64,000 bases of DNA from Pseudomonadota bacterium (lineage in GTDB: Bacteria; Pseudomonadota; Gammaproteobacteria; Steroidobacterales; Steroidobacteraceae), in the NCBI GenBank assembly GCA_021843755.1, contig JAKBWB010000039.1, forward strand, positions 1-64,000. Reading direction: 5' to 3'. The first letter of the stretch is position 1; the number at the start of each line of letters is the position of its first letter. The position numbers and the translations under genes are program-made. Under the pieces are notes generated by a model, which was not told the origin of the DNA, ran no database searches, and was given only the letters and a program-made list of their open reading frames with translations. Of the stretch, positions 9,659 to 18,871 are shown one piece after another.

Positions 9659-9730
9659 CAGACCAGACACTCTACCGCTCCCGCGCGGATTGCTGCAGGA
9701 TAAGAGACCGGAAACGCTGATCGAGAGCCC

Positions 9731-10366
9731 ATGCACGCCAGAGCCGATATCGAGCGGATACTCAAGCTGTCACCCGTCATGCCGGTCGTGGTGATCGAGG
9801 ACCCCGGCCTCGCGCCGGACCTGGCTCGAGCGCTGCTGCGCGGCGGACTGCGCGTCATCGAGGTCACGCTGCGCACGGCTGCGGCGCTGCACGCCATCGA
9901 GGCAATCGCGCGGGACGTTCCCGACATAGCCGTCGGTGCCGGGACAGTACTCTCGGTCGATGATCTGCACGCGGCCGCCAACGCGGGCGCGACGTTCGCG
10001 ATCTCCCCCGGGGCCACATCGGCACTGCTGGAGGCGGGTCTGCACAGTCCCATCCCCTACCTGCCGGCAGCGGCCAGCGCCTCGGAGCTCATGCTGGGCC
10101 TGGCTCACGGATATCACTGCTTCAAATTCTTTCCCGCCGCGCTCGCCGGCGGCGTCCCGATGCTCAAGGCGTTCGCCGGCCCGTTCCCGCAGGCCCGCTT
10201 CTGCCCGACGGGTGGCATCACCCAGGATACGGTGCGGACCTACCTCGATCTGCCCAACGTGCTCTGTGCGGGCGGCTCGTGGCTCTCGCCCGCCCAGGCG
10301 CTGGCGGCGCGCGACTGGACGCGCATCGAGGCACTGGCGGCAGCCGCGGCCAGAGCTCGAGGGTAA
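9731..10366 (+). CDS. eda: 2-keto-3-deoxy-6-phosphogluconate (KDPG) aldolase
   Basis: This 211-residue class I aldolase has the usual length. The catalytic base region is GGLRVIEVTLRTAAAL, the substrate segment is VGAGTVL, and the Schiff-base lysine is in CFKFFPAALAGG (about residue 131). FCPTGGIT follows as the phosphate-binding loop. The enzyme splits KDPG to pyruvate and glyceraldehyde-3-phosphate in the Entner-Doudoroff pathway and can act on 4-hydroxy-2-oxoglutarate. The other Entner-Doudoroff genes (edd, zwf) are not in the window. It lies 72 bp after the LD-carboxypeptidase on the same strand and may be cotranscribed, though the functions are unrelated. Confidence 0.93.
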   Translation: MHARADIERILKLSPVMPVVVIEDPGLAPDLARALLRGGLRVIEVTLRTAAALHAIEAIARDVPDIAVGAGTVLSVDDLHAAANAGATFAISPGATSALLEAGLHSPIPYLPAAASASELMLGLAHGYHCFKFFPAALAGGVPMLKAFAGPFPQARFCPTGGITQDTVRTYLDLPNVLCAGGSWLSPAQALAARDWTRIEALAAAAARARG

Positions 10367-10409
10367 GCCGCTCGGCCTCATGTGCAGGCTGACCCCTGGC
10401 GCCCACCCG

Positions 10410-11144
10410 ATGCCCACCCGCCCTCATCGATCGTTGTGGCTGTGCGCGGTGCTGCTGCCCTGGGTGCTGGCGGGCTGCGCTGACGAACTCAAGGTTGCCC
10501 CACCTGCTCATGCGCCTCGCTTGACCGGCGACTGGCGGCTCAACCAAGCCGCCAGCGGCCGGGTCAACGCCGCGGTGGCGGATCTGCAGTCGCAGCTGCT
10601 GAAGTTGATGGGGCACGGGCACGCGCCCATCGCAGCCCCCGGTAGCGGCACGGGACGGCCGGCTGGAGGGCAAGCCCCCCGCAGCCCCGGGGGCACCTCG
10701 AGCGCGAGCCCGACAACCGGTGGCAGCTCACCGGGGCAGCAGGCACCCGCGGTTGTGGTGAGTGCGCCGAGAGTCGGGGCGAATCTGGTCGAGGAATTCC
10801 TCGCCCACGTGCCGGAGGGAAACGCTCTGGCCTTGCGGGTTGCGCCCGGAGCCTTCACCCAGCAGACCGGCGCCGGCGCCGAGCAATGCACGCCCGGGGT
10901 GCTCACTGCGGTGACCCTCGGAAAAGTCGGGGCCGACGAGATCTGCGGCTGGAACGGCCGGGCCTTCGTCGTGCGGATCAAGCCCGAATACGGCCCGACC
11001 CTGACCGAGCGCTATGCCCTGGCGTCCAATGGCGAGCTGGTATTCACGCTGCGCCTGGCCGGCGGTGGGCTCGACGCTCGCCTCGTCAGGCGCTATCGGC
11101 GAACGTCGCGTCCCCCGCCCTCGCCGCTGCCGACCGCCGATTAG
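10410..11144 (+). CDS. Predicted lipoprotein of unknown function
   Basis: From the ATG at 10410 the 244-residue product begins with a typical lipoprotein signal. This is a basic N-terminus, a hydrophobic run LWLCAVLLPWVLAGC and a lipobox LAGC, so the mature N-terminus would be the lipidated Cys, anchored in a cell membrane. A low-complexity Gly/Ser/Pro/Thr linker occupies about residues 75-115. The C-terminal part holds a compact domain with two Cys (EQCTPG and DEICGWNG) that could pair. An ATG at 10380 in the same frame would put extra residues before the signal and is less likely. I do not recognise the domain. It follows eda by 43 bp on the same strand. Confidence 0.75.
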   Translation: MPTRPHRSLWLCAVLLPWVLAGCADELKVAPPAHAPRLTGDWRLNQAASGRVNAAVADLQSQLLKLMGHGHAPIAAPGSGTGRPAGGQAPRSPGGTSSASPTTGGSSPGQQAPAVVVSAPRVGANLVEEFLAHVPEGNALALRVAPGAFTQQTGAGAEQCTPGVLTAVTLGKVGADEICGWNGRAFVVRIKPEYGPTLTERYALASNGELVFTLRLAGGGLDARLVRRYRRTSRPPPSPLPTAD

Positions 11145-11149
11145 CGCCA

Positions 11150-12124
11150 TCATCGCAGGGCGAAGCCCCAAGCGAGCGCCATGATCGCCGTTGCCGCGAG
11201 TCCCGCGAGCCACTGCGGAACGCGCGCGAGCCGCGGGTCGATGACCGTGGAGGCGCCGGCCCAGCCGATGAGCACGCCGACCCCGAAACCCAACGCGTGC
11301 GCCATGACGTCGGTGTGCCGGCCGGCCGTACCGAGCCACCCCAGCAGCACCACGCCCGCGCCGAGCGGGAGCCAGCGACGCAGCCGGCTTTGCGGCTCGC
11401 GGCGTCCTTTCCACCAGGTCTGCGCGGCCATCATGCCCAACGCCGTGAATACGGCGGTCGAGGCACCGGCGGAACGATACCAGGGCGGTCCCAGCAGTCC
11501 CTGGAGGAGGTTGGCGATGCCGGCACCCACGACGATCAGCAACCATGCGGTGCCGGCCCCGAGCTGCCGGCCGGCGAAATAGCCGAACCAGATGCCGGCG
11601 AGCAGATTGCCGGCCAGGTGTGGACCGCTCAGATGCAGCGTCAGACAGGTCCAGGCCCGCCACCATTGCCCCTGCTGCACCCGCGCGCCGTACAGCACAC
11701 CGCGGTTGAACGCATCGAGACTCACCAGTCCATTGGAAATGGCATACGCAACACCCAACAGCCAGAGGGCGTAGCCGACGCAGCCCACCCAGGCATGCGC
11801 GAACAGCCGCGGCGGCGCGGCCGGCGACCCGGCTCGCGGCGGATTCTCCAGATCGTACTGGCGCAGGTGCGCGGCCGCCGGCTCGAGATCTGCCGAGGCG
11901 ACCTGCAGCACGAAGCGGCCCCGGGCGCTGATGATCTGGCTGGCAATGCCGACCGCCGTGAGCACGAGCGCACGCTCCTGGCACGGACGGCGGCCCCGAG
12001 AGCGATAGACCTCGACCTCCGTCCGGCTCACCGGATCCGTGGAACACAGCCCGCGCTCCTCGGGCGGTGACGGCACGGCCGCACCGTCAGCGTCGCGGTC
12101 GGGCACTTGTACGTATGGCGCCAA
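11150..12124 (-). CDS. Rhomboid family intramembrane serine protease
   Basis: The core has the rhomboid signature: WWRAWTCLTLHLSGPHLAGNLLAGIWFG (His/Asn oxyanion region), then SAGASTAVFTALG (G-x-S, Ser near residue 221) and the catalytic His in MAHALGFGVGVLIGW (near 275). Six to seven hydrophobic segments are visible. Rhomboids cut transmembrane helices of substrates within the inner membrane. The roughly 90 residues before the first helix form a soluble N-terminal domain. The start is uncertain: a TTG at 12124 has a GGGGA ribosome site, and a GTG at 12031 would also precede the conserved part. It ends six bases from the convergent lipoprotein gene. Confidence 0.88.
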   Translation of the reverse strand: MAPYVQVPDRDADGAAVPSPPEERGLCSTDPVSRTEVEVYRSRGRRPCQERALVLTAVGIASQIISARGRFVLQVASADLEPAAAHLRQYDLENPPRAGSPAAPPRLFAHAWVGCVGYALWLLGVAYAISNGLVSLDAFNRGVLYGARVQQGQWWRAWTCLTLHLSGPHLAGNLLAGIWFGYFAGRQLGAGTAWLLIVVGAGIANLLQGLLGPPWYRSAGASTAVFTALGMMAAQTWWKGRREPQSRLRRWLPLGAGVVLLGWLGTAGRHTDVMAHALGFGVGVLIGWAGASTVIDPRLARVPQWLAGLAATAIMALAWGFALR

Positions 12125-12181
12125 GCATCATTCCCCAGCATTATAAGAGCGATATGGATGGCAATTGCGCACTCTGCGGGC

Positions 12182-13576
12182 ATGACGAGCACTCTTACCT
12201 TCGATCCTGAGCTGCTGCGCCGCTACGATCGGCCCGGTCCACGCTACACCTCCTACCCCACGGCGCCACAGTTCACCCCGGCGTTCACCGACGCGGACCT
12301 GCGCGAGCACATCGGCCGCAGCAATGCGCGCGGCCATGCGTTGTCGATCTATGCGCACATGCCGTTCTGTGCCAGCCCCTGCTTCTATTGTGCCTGCAAT
12401 CGCGTGATCACCCGCGATACGGCGCGCGCCGAGCACTACCTGGAGTGTCTGTTGCGCGAAGCGGCCGAGACCGGTGCGTTCATCGACGAACGGCGTGAGG
12501 TCCTGCAGCTGCACCTCGGCGGCGGCACGCCGAACTTCTTCCGCCCGGCACAAATCGGCCGGCTGCTCGAGACGCTCGCGCGGCGGTTGCGCTTGAGCGA
12601 GCGCCCTGAGCGCGACTTTTCCATCGAACTCGATCCCCGCGCGGTGCCGCCGCGGGAAATCGCCGAACTCGCCGCGCTCGGGTTCAACCGCGCGAGCCTC
12701 GGCGTGCAGGACTTCGATCCGCAGGTGCAACTCGCGGTCAACCGTATTCAGAGCGTCGAGGAAACCCTCGGGGTCATCGAGGCATGCCGCGCGAACGGCT
12801 TCCGCTCGGTCAACGTCGATCTCATCTACGGCTTGCCGATGCAGACGCTCGCGGGTTTCGAGCGCACCCTCGCAACGATCATCGGCGCGCGGCCCGACCG
12901 GCTCGCCGTATACGGCTATGCCCACCTGCCGGACCTGTTCAAGCCCCAGCGACAGCTCGATACCACTTTCCTGCCCCATCCGGAGCTGCGCATCAGGCTG
13001 CTCGCCATGGCGATCGAGCGGCTCTCGGCGGCCGGCTATCGCTACATCGGCATGGACCATTTCGCGCTGCCGCAGGACGATCTCGCCCGCGCGCGCGAGG
13101 CCGGCGGCCTGCAGCGCAACTTCATGGGCTACACGACCCACGCGGACTGCGACCTGGTCGGCTTCGGCGTCAGCGCCATCAGCCACATCGGCGCGAGCTT
13201 CAGTCAGAACCAGCGCGACCTCGCCGGCTGGCACGCCGCCCTCGAGGCGGGTCGAATGCCGCTGTGGCGCGGCCTGGTCCTCGATGCCGACGACCTGCTG
13301 CGCGCGGATGTCATCCAGCAGGTGATGTGTCAGGGAGAAATCGACGTGCGGGCGACCGAAGCCCGGCACGCAATCGAGTTCCAGACGTATTTCGCATCCG
13401 CCGCGAGCGCCCTGCGCACGCTCGAGGCCGACGGACTGGTCGCACTCGGTCCGGCCGTGATCCGCGCCACCGCCCGCGGCCAGCTGCTGCTGCGGCTGAT
13501 CGCCATGTGCTTCGACCGCTACCTCGCCGCGCCGCCCGCGGCAGCCTCGGTCCCGCGCTACTCGCGGGTCGTCTGA
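12182..13576 (+). CDS. hemN: Oxygen-independent coproporphyrinogen III oxidase (radical SAM)
   Basis: The 464-residue product matches HemN in length. GPRYTSYPTAPQF at the N-terminus is a HemN hallmark. The radical-SAM cluster motif is PFCASPCFYCAC (C-x3-C-x2-C, about residues 63-70), followed by LHLGGGTPNFF, ELDPR, GFNRASLGVQDFDP and VNVDLIYGLP. GMDHFALPQDDL and MGYTTHADCDLVGFGVSAIS distinguish true HemN from HemW-type proteins. It decarboxylates coproporphyrinogen III to protoporphyrinogen IX in anaerobic haem synthesis, using a [4Fe-4S] cluster and SAM. An in-frame upstream extension exists, but the ATG at 12182 fits the conserved N-terminus. Convergent with the broken symporter. Confidence 0.95.
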   Translation: MTSTLTFDPELLRRYDRPGPRYTSYPTAPQFTPAFTDADLREHIGRSNARGHALSIYAHMPFCASPCFYCACNRVITRDTARAEHYLECLLREAAETGAFIDERREVLQLHLGGGTPNFFRPAQIGRLLETLARRLRLSERPERDFSIELDPRAVPPREIAELAALGFNRASLGVQDFDPQVQLAVNRIQSVEETLGVIEACRANGFRSVNVDLIYGLPMQTLAGFERTLATIIGARPDRLAVYGYAHLPDLFKPQRQLDTTFLPHPELRIRLLAMAIERLSAAGYRYIGMDHFALPQDDLARAREAGGLQRNFMGYTTHADCDLVGFGVSAISHIGASFSQNQRDLAGWHAALEAGRMPLWRGLVLDADDLLRADVIQQVMCQGEIDVRATEARHAIEFQTYFASAASALRTLEADGLVALGPAVIRATARGQLLLRLIAMCFDRYLAAPPAAASVPRYSRVV

Positions 13577-13592
13577 TCGGGCCGGCCGCCGC

Positions 13593-14659
13593 TCAGCGAA
13601 AGGCGGCGACGATGAGCGCGGTCAGGATCAACAGCGCCAGCGCCTGCGCCCGATAGTTGGCGAACAGGCCCAGGTCGCGCAGCCTGCGGATCTCGGCGCG
13701 GTAATCCGCGCCGCTCCAGAGCAGCGCATCGACTGCGGCACTGCGGGCCGCCGGCCATCTCAGGCTCGCCGCGACCAGCACCGCCAGCTCGATCGCGAGC
13801 AGAATGGGCGCGGCGTACAGGAACTGCAGATGCACCATGTGCAACACGGTGGTCAGCAGGAACAACCCCAGGCCGCACAGGGTGCCGACCCGCAGGGTGG
13901 CACGCGCACCGGCGGCGTTGGCACCTCGCCAGAACAGTCCCGCCGCGAACAATGCGACGATCGGCGGCACGGCGTAGGCGAGCACCGCCTGCAGGTACTG
14001 CCAGAGGTCGCCGAAGCGCTCGATCTGCGGCGCCCACAGCACGGCCACCGCGAGCACCCCGAGCGTGCTCAGATGAGCGCGCTGCCGAGCAGCAGCACCG
14101 CCTGCACCGAGCCGGTCCACATCACCGCGCGCAAGCCGCCGGTGAGCGTGTACAGGCACGCCACGCCGGCGAGCAGCGCGCCGAGCGCCCACAGCGGCAC
14201 ATCCGGCACAAGCAGACGGCACACGAGCGAGCCGCAATAGAGCGCGGCCGCGGCGTCGACGAACACGAGCAGGAACAGCGTCAGCACCGCGAAGTACAGC
14301 CGGGCGCCGCGGTCGTAGCGGCGCTCGAGGAACTCCGGCATGGTGTAGATGCGGCTGCCGAGCAGCGCCGGCAGCAGGAACACGCAGAAGAACACCAACA
14401 GCACCGTCGCCGACCATTCGTAGTCGTAGACCGAGATGCCGAACGCATAGGCGGCGCCCGCCAGGGCGATGATCGCCGTCGAAGAGATGTTGGAGGCATA
14501 CAGCGCCAGGCCGATCGCCGGCCAGCGCGAGGCGCGCGAGGCGAGAAAGTAATCATCCAGATTGCGCTGGCGCCGGGAGACGAGCAGGCCGAAGCCGACC
14601 ATCCCGGCGGTGCATCCCAACGTGATGAGCAGCGCCAATGTCCCCGGCGCGCGCATCAA
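13593..14659 (-). pseudogene. Sodium:solute symporter (SSS family) broken by an internal deletion
   Basis: The first 196 codons (14659 to 14069) encode an SSS N-terminus. It has an initial helix, VSRRQRNLDDYFLASR, ALYASNISSTAIIALAGAAYAFG, YTMPEFLERRYD and YTLTGGLRAVMWTGSVQAVLLLGSALI, then a stop. Directly afterwards, in another frame, the sequence resumes as STLGVLAVAVLWAPQIERF followed by the last helices, up to a stop at 13593. A normal family member has roughly 170-200 more residues between these points. The missing part holds the middle helices and the Na+-site region near the LDSAxNS-type motif. The simplest reading is a deletion with a frameshift near 14070-14075. The gene pointed away from the LacI regulator and was probably its target. 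A functional transporter is unlikely. Confidence 0.85.
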
Positions 14660-14699
14660 TCGAGGCGCCTTGGCCGCGCCCGCTGCGGCGAGAGGCTGA

Positions 14700-14727
14700 T
14701 TGACAGCGCTGACATTTTGACTATTCT
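14700..14727 (+). promoter_or_regulatory. Promoter of the LacI-type gene with an embedded operator; predicted leaderless transcript
   Basis: TTGACA (14700-14705), a 16-bp spacer and TATTCT (14722-14727) form a good sigma-70 promoter. The LacI-type palindrome TGACAGCGCTGACA (14701-14714; core CAGCGCTG perfect) overlaps the -35 and spacer, so the regulator probably represses itself. The predicted start of transcription falls at or next to the ATG at 14734, implying little or no 5' leader. The same operator could control the divergent symporter. Confidence 0.6.
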
Positions 14728-14733
14728 AGCAGC

Positions 14734-15786
14734 ATGCGAAGAGCGGCGGCTCCAGGTCGCGGCTCCGCGACCATCGAAGTGGTGGCGGGTCAGGCCGGCG
14801 TCTCGCCGAAGACCGTCTCCCGTGTCATCAACAACGAGCGCGGCGTGCGGGCCGAGACGCGCGAGCGCGTGCTGAGGGCGATTCAGCAGCTCGATTACCA
14901 GCCGAATCTGGCCGCACGCGGCCTCGCCGGCGACCGCTCGTTCCTGATCGGCCTGTTTTACGACCAGCCGGGCGATTACCTCAGCGAATTTCAAACCGGC
15001 GCCGTGCAGCGCTGCCGCGAAGCCAACCTGCATCTGATGGTCGAGCCGCTCGAGGCGGCCAGCCCCGAAGTGGGGCGCGATCTGAGCACGCTCATCCGCC
15101 AACTGCGTCTGGAAGGCGTGATCCTGCTGCCGCCGCTGAGCGACCTGCCGGCGGTGCAGGCCATTCTGGCCGCCGCGGACATCCCGGCCGTGCACATCGC
15201 GCCGATGCACGCGCAGGACGACACCCCCTCGGTCGACACCGATGACCGCGCCGCGGTCCGCCAGCTCACCACCGAGCTGCTGCAGCGCGGCCACCGCCGG
15301 ATCGGGTTCATGCTCGGGCGGGCGGGCCATCGGGCCACCGAGCAGCGCTACCTCGGCTTTGCCGATGCGATGCATGCGGACGGTCTGGACATCGACCCGC
15401 AGCTGGTCCAGACCGGCAACTTCGAATTCGCCGAAGGCCTCGAGTGCGCGCGCCGCATGCTCGGCTGCCGTCCGCGTCCCACCGCGATCTTTGCCAGCAA
15501 CGACGACATGGCCGCCGCCGCCGTGTCGGCGGCGCGGCAAATGAGCCTCGCGCTGCCCCGGCAACTGTCGGTCGTCGGCTTCGACGATGCGCCGGTGGCG
15601 ACCATGGTGTGGCCGCAGCTCACCACGGTGCGCCAACCGGTGCGCGCCATCGGCCGCGTCGCCGCCGAGCTCATCAGCCAGTACCAGCCGCACCGCCAGG
15701 GCTGGCCCCGCCCGGTGCCGCGGCGGCATCTGCCTCTGGAGCTGGTCCTGCGCGGCTCGATTGCCCCGGCGCCAAGGGACTCCTGA
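14734..15786 (+). CDS. LacI family transcriptional regulator, probably sugar-responsive
   Basis: This 350-residue protein has a LacI helix-turn-helix at the N-terminus (ATIEVVAGQAGVSPKTVSRVINNE, about residues 12-35) and the hinge helix YQPNLAARGLAG. A periplasmic-binding-protein-like effector domain follows, with GLFYDQPGDYLSEFQTGA, VILLPPLSD, TTELLQRGHRRIGFMLG, AIFASNDDMAAAAV and SVVGFDDAPVATMVWPQLTTVRQP. It should act as a DNA-bound dimer or tetramer released by a sugar. Position suggests control of the broken symporter, the lost GH2 glycosidase and perhaps the AGE isomerase. A CAGCGCTG-centred operator lies within its own promoter. The protein looks intact although most targets here are damaged. 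Confidence 0.92.
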   Translation: MRRAAAPGRGSATIEVVAGQAGVSPKTVSRVINNERGVRAETRERVLRAIQQLDYQPNLAARGLAGDRSFLIGLFYDQPGDYLSEFQTGAVQRCREANLHLMVEPLEAASPEVGRDLSTLIRQLRLEGVILLPPLSDLPAVQAILAAADIPAVHIAPMHAQDDTPSVDTDDRAAVRQLTTELLQRGHRRIGFMLGRAGHRATEQRYLGFADAMHADGLDIDPQLVQTGNFEFAEGLECARRMLGCRPRPTAIFASNDDMAAAAVSAARQMSLALPRQLSVVGFDDAPVATMVWPQLTTVRQPVRAIGRVAAELISQYQPHRQGWPRPVPRRHLPLELVLRGSIAPAPRDS

Positions 15787-15827
15787 CACGCGACGCGCCG
15801 CAGGGCTCGCCGGTGGCATCGGCCTGA

Positions 15828-16019
15828 TACGACCACCGCGTACTGCCGGTGTACGACAGCGCCAACTATGTCACGCTGATGCCGCACGAGACGCGGCGGA
15901 TTCGGATCCTGTGCCCCAGGGGCGGTGCGCGCTGTGCAGAAACGCAACTGCGCGGCTGGAACGTGCGCTCGATGACCGTGCGAGTCATGGCCCCTCGAGC
16001 GCCGCGGCAAGCGAGCTGA
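15828..16019 (+). pseudogene. 3' remnant of a GH2-type glycosidase (beta-mannosidase/exo-glucosaminidase-like)
   Basis: After the LacI stop, a 63-codon open stretch without any plausible start encodes RVLPVYDSANYVTLMPHE, RRIRI, ETQLRGWNV and a stop at 16017-16019. Ending in a VLPV-x-x-S/A-N-Y-x-x-L-x-P-x-E-x-R-x-x-x segment followed by GWNV is typical of the last beta-domain of GH2 beta-mannosidases and exo-beta-glucosaminidases. Those enzymes are 800 or more residues long, so over 90% of the gene is missing. The scrap overlaps the 3' end of the AGE-family gene on the other strand. Family recognition is by eye on a short segment. Confidence 0.55.
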
Positions 16020-17124
16020 TGGCACCGATGATGTGATAGAAGCTGCTCGCCGGTGAGGGCTCCGGCACGAAGGCGCCGTTCGCGAGCCGGCGGTCGTACC
16101 AAAGTCCAGGGTGCGGCGTCGCAAGGTAGGCCCGCAACGTCTCGGCCGCCGCGGCCGCGCGCCTCCAGTACAGCGCTTCGCCGGTCAGGCGGGCCAGTCG
16201 TGTGCAGGTCTTCACCCGCTCCGTCTGCGGCCACAGCCGCGCTTCGGGATCGAGAACCGTCAGGTCGGCGCGCAGCGCGTTTACGGCGGCACCGGCTTGC
16301 ACGCCGCGCGTCTCGGCGATTTCCACCAGCCGCAGGGCGGCCTCACGCAGGCGCGGGCGTGCAGGATCGAGCTGCAGCAACAGCCCTGCCCACTCGAACA
16401 GATGGCCGGGTTCAACCGGCCCACTGCGCGCTTCGGGACCGGCGGCGTTGAGGTCATATTGCTCGCGCAGCGCACCGCTCGCCGGATCGATCAGACGCTC
16501 GAGCGCGAGTGTCGCGAGGGCCTCGGCCCACTGCCGCCAATGCGGCGCGGCGTCGAGCTGCGCCCAGGCCAGCAGTGCCTCGAGCAGGTGCATGTGTGGA
16601 TTGGCGAGCAGCGGTCCGCTCGTCGTCGTGTCCGCGCGCAAGCCAAGCGGTGCGCGCAGCCGCACAGTGATCTGCTCCCAGAGCGTCGCGGCGCGCTCGG
16701 CGCAGCCGGCGCCCGCCCCGAGCGCGCGGTGCGCGGACGCGAGCGCAAGCAGTGCGAACGCCTGGTCATACAGCAGGGCGCGATCCTCGAGGACAGTGCC
16801 GTCCGGCGCGAGCACTGCGCGGAACAGCCCGTCAGGCCGTTGGCGATAGGCCAACACGTGATCGAGCCCGCCGCTCACCAATGCCCGCCACTCGCCGTGC
16901 CAACCCAGCGCCTCCGCCCACGCAAAGCAACAGATCTGGCGCAGCTGCACGCGAGTACGACGCGCGTCCGTCGGCACGGGGCCATCGGGTCCGAGGCGCT
17001 CGTGGAAGCCGCCCCGCACGCTGTCCCAGCCGCGCTGCGCCCACAGAGGATAGGCCTGCTCGAGAAGCCAGCGATGCAGTGCATCATGGGAGTTGCGCGC
17101 GGCCGCGCGCTCTTCGCCGCTCAT
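15985..17124 (-). CDS. AGE family sugar epimerase/isomerase (mannose isomerase or N-acylglucosamine 2-epimerase type)
   Basis: The ATG at 17124 with GGAAG ahead gives 379 residues, a normal AGE length. The (alpha/alpha)6-barrel motifs are visible: WDSVRGGFHERL, RQICCFAWAEALGW, LYDQAFALLALASA, NPHMHLLEALLAW (about residue 175, catalytic His), PGHLFEWAGLLLQL (about 241, catalytic His) and RVKTCTRLARL. AGE enzymes interconvert free sugars such as mannose/fructose, glucose/mannose or N-acetyl-glucosamine/mannosamine in the cytoplasm; the motifs do not decide which. Beside a LacI regulator and a GH2 remnant, a role in using mannose released from mannosides is plausible. It appears intact. Confidence 0.82.
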   Translation of the reverse strand: MSGEERAAARNSHDALHRWLLEQAYPLWAQRGWDSVRGGFHERLGPDGPVPTDARRTRVQLRQICCFAWAEALGWHGEWRALVSGGLDHVLAYRQRPDGLFRAVLAPDGTVLEDRALLYDQAFALLALASAHRALGAGAGCAERAATLWEQITVRLRAPLGLRADTTTSGPLLANPHMHLLEALLAWAQLDAAPHWRQWAEALATLALERLIDPASGALREQYDLNAAGPEARSGPVEPGHLFEWAGLLLQLDPARPRLREAALRLVEIAETRGVQAGAAVNALRADLTVLDPEARLWPQTERVKTCTRLARLTGEALYWRRAAAAAETLRAYLATPHPGLWYDRRLANGAFVPEPSPASSFYHIIGAISSLAAALEGP

Positions 17125-17359
17125 ACGCTTCCGTGACGACCCGCGGCCGAGAGACTCATGACTCGGCAGGGGCCGCCACCCCGGGGCCGACTGTGCGGCC
17201 GGCCGCCATGTCCCGGTTGCCGGCGGCAAACGTCATTGCGCCGAAGGCGAGACGCCAGACCGGTGTGACTGAGCACAGAATATCGCATGCGAGGCACACT
17301 CCTCGTCAGTTACCGTTCCGATCCTCCCGGCAGGGGGGGGATACTGAGCCGCGACCATT

Positions 17360-18790
17360 TTAAATCCGGATCCGCTGCCAGGCGCGCGAGCGCCAGCGCA
17401 GGAACAGCGCCGAGCCCAGCAGCACGACGTAAATGATGACGGCGCTCCAGCCCCCGCGGGCACCCCAGCCGAATTGCGGCAGGAAGTGGAACCAGCCCTG
17501 CCCGGGCGCGAATGTAAATGCATGCGCGAGCGGCAGAAAGACCAGCCAGCACACCGGGAATATCAGCGCCGCCGGAACCCGCACGTCGCCCGCGCCTCGC
17601 AGGCACATGCTGCTGCCGAGGTTCAGACCGTCGAAGAACTGATAGGCCGCCGCGAGCCACAGCAGCTGCGTGCCGAGGCGCACCGCCCGATCCGAGGCGC
17701 GATCGTGGGCGCCGGCGAACAGCGGCATCAGCCAGGGACCGGCCAAGGCGAGCGCGAGTCCGATCCCGCCCATCACCAGCGCGGCAAGCAGGATGATCCG
17801 GGTCCCGAGCCGCAACGCCCAGGACCGGTCCCCCGCCCCGATCGATTGGCCGACCAGGGTGGCCGCGGCCGTGGCAATACCGATACCCGGCATGTACGCG
17901 ATGGAGGTGAGCACCGTGACCATCTGGGTCGCGGCGCCGCTGATCATCCCGTAGCGCACCTGCATCATCTGGAATACCGAGAATCCCAGCACGTCGGCCG
18001 CCGGCATCAGCCCCAACGGAACCCCCAGCCGAAGCTGCCGGCGCACGGTGTGCCAGCGCGGACGCCACGTGAGATGCGAGTTGAACGCCGCGCGAATCGG
18101 CGAGCGCAGGAACAGCACGAAGCCGAGCCCGAAGCCGGCCGCTTGCGCCGCGTTGCTCGCCCAGGCCGAGCCGGCCACCCCCCAGCCAAAATGAAAGATG
18201 AACAGATCGTTGAATATCGCATTGGCAATCGCCGCGGCGGCAGCCACCATGAAGCTGACACGGGTGCGGCCGATCCCGTTGAAGAACCCCATCATTGCCC
18301 AGGCTGCCACCGCGATCGATGCGCCGCCGATGCGCGGCAGCCAGAACTGCTCGGCCAGTTGCGCGATCCGTGGCGCAAACCCACAGGGTGTCAGGATGAT
18401 CCGGCCGGCCATGCCCAGCAGAATGCAGACCGGGACGATGCACAACGTCACCCAGAGCGCCGTCCAGGTGGCCTGCGCGGCCCGCCGAAATCGCCGCGCG
18501 CCGTGCGCGTGCGATGCGAGCGTCTGCACGGCCATGCTGCTGCCCCCAAGCACGAACATGACCCCGAGAATGAGCCACTGCACCGCACCGACGGCCGCGA
18601 GCGCCGCAGTGGAGATGTGCCCGATGAACCACATGTCCGTGAGGTTCAGCACCACCTGTACGGCGCTGTTGGCCATCAGCGGCAGTGCCAGCGCCCAGAC
18701 GGCACGCAGATCGATGTGCGCGCGGCCTTCTCGGTCGAAGCGCTGGGCCGGCAGGCGAGCGGCAGCCGGGGCGGCGGAAACGATGTCCAT
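17360..18790 (-). CDS. MATE family multidrug/toxin efflux transporter
   Basis: This 476-residue polytopic protein has twelve predicted helices in two MatE repeats. Repeat one begins WALALPLMANSAVQVVLNLTDMWFIGHIS and contains the family segments GSSMAVQTLASHAHGARR and WLPRIGGASIAVAAWAMMGFFNGIGRT. Repeat two has GVPLGLMPAADVLGFSVFQMMQVRYG, AATLVGQSIGAGDRS and YQFFDGLNLGSSMCLRGAGDVR. MATE pumps export cationic drugs or metabolites using Na+ or H+ gradients. The gene is single, divergent from the ParB-domain gene with about 80 bp between. No regulator is adjacent. Confidence 0.92.
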   Translation of the reverse strand: MDIVSAAPAAARLPAQRFDREGRAHIDLRAVWALALPLMANSAVQVVLNLTDMWFIGHISTAALAAVGAVQWLILGVMFVLGGSSMAVQTLASHAHGARRFRRAAQATWTALWVTLCIVPVCILLGMAGRIILTPCGFAPRIAQLAEQFWLPRIGGASIAVAAWAMMGFFNGIGRTRVSFMVAAAAAIANAIFNDLFIFHFGWGVAGSAWASNAAQAAGFGLGFVLFLRSPIRAAFNSHLTWRPRWHTVRRQLRLGVPLGLMPAADVLGFSVFQMMQVRYGMISGAATQMVTVLTSIAYMPGIGIATAAATLVGQSIGAGDRSWALRLGTRIILLAALVMGGIGLALALAGPWLMPLFAGAHDRASDRAVRLGTQLLWLAAAYQFFDGLNLGSSMCLRGAGDVRVPAALIFPVCWLVFLPLAHAFTFAPGQGWFHFLPQFGWGARGGWSAVIIYVVLLGSALFLRWRSRAWQRIRI

Positions 18791-18871
18791 GCGGGGACTC
18801 GGCGGGATGAGGGGTCATTCTCGCACAGCACTCTTTGACGCGACGGCGCGTCCGAGGCACCGTATCGGGCC

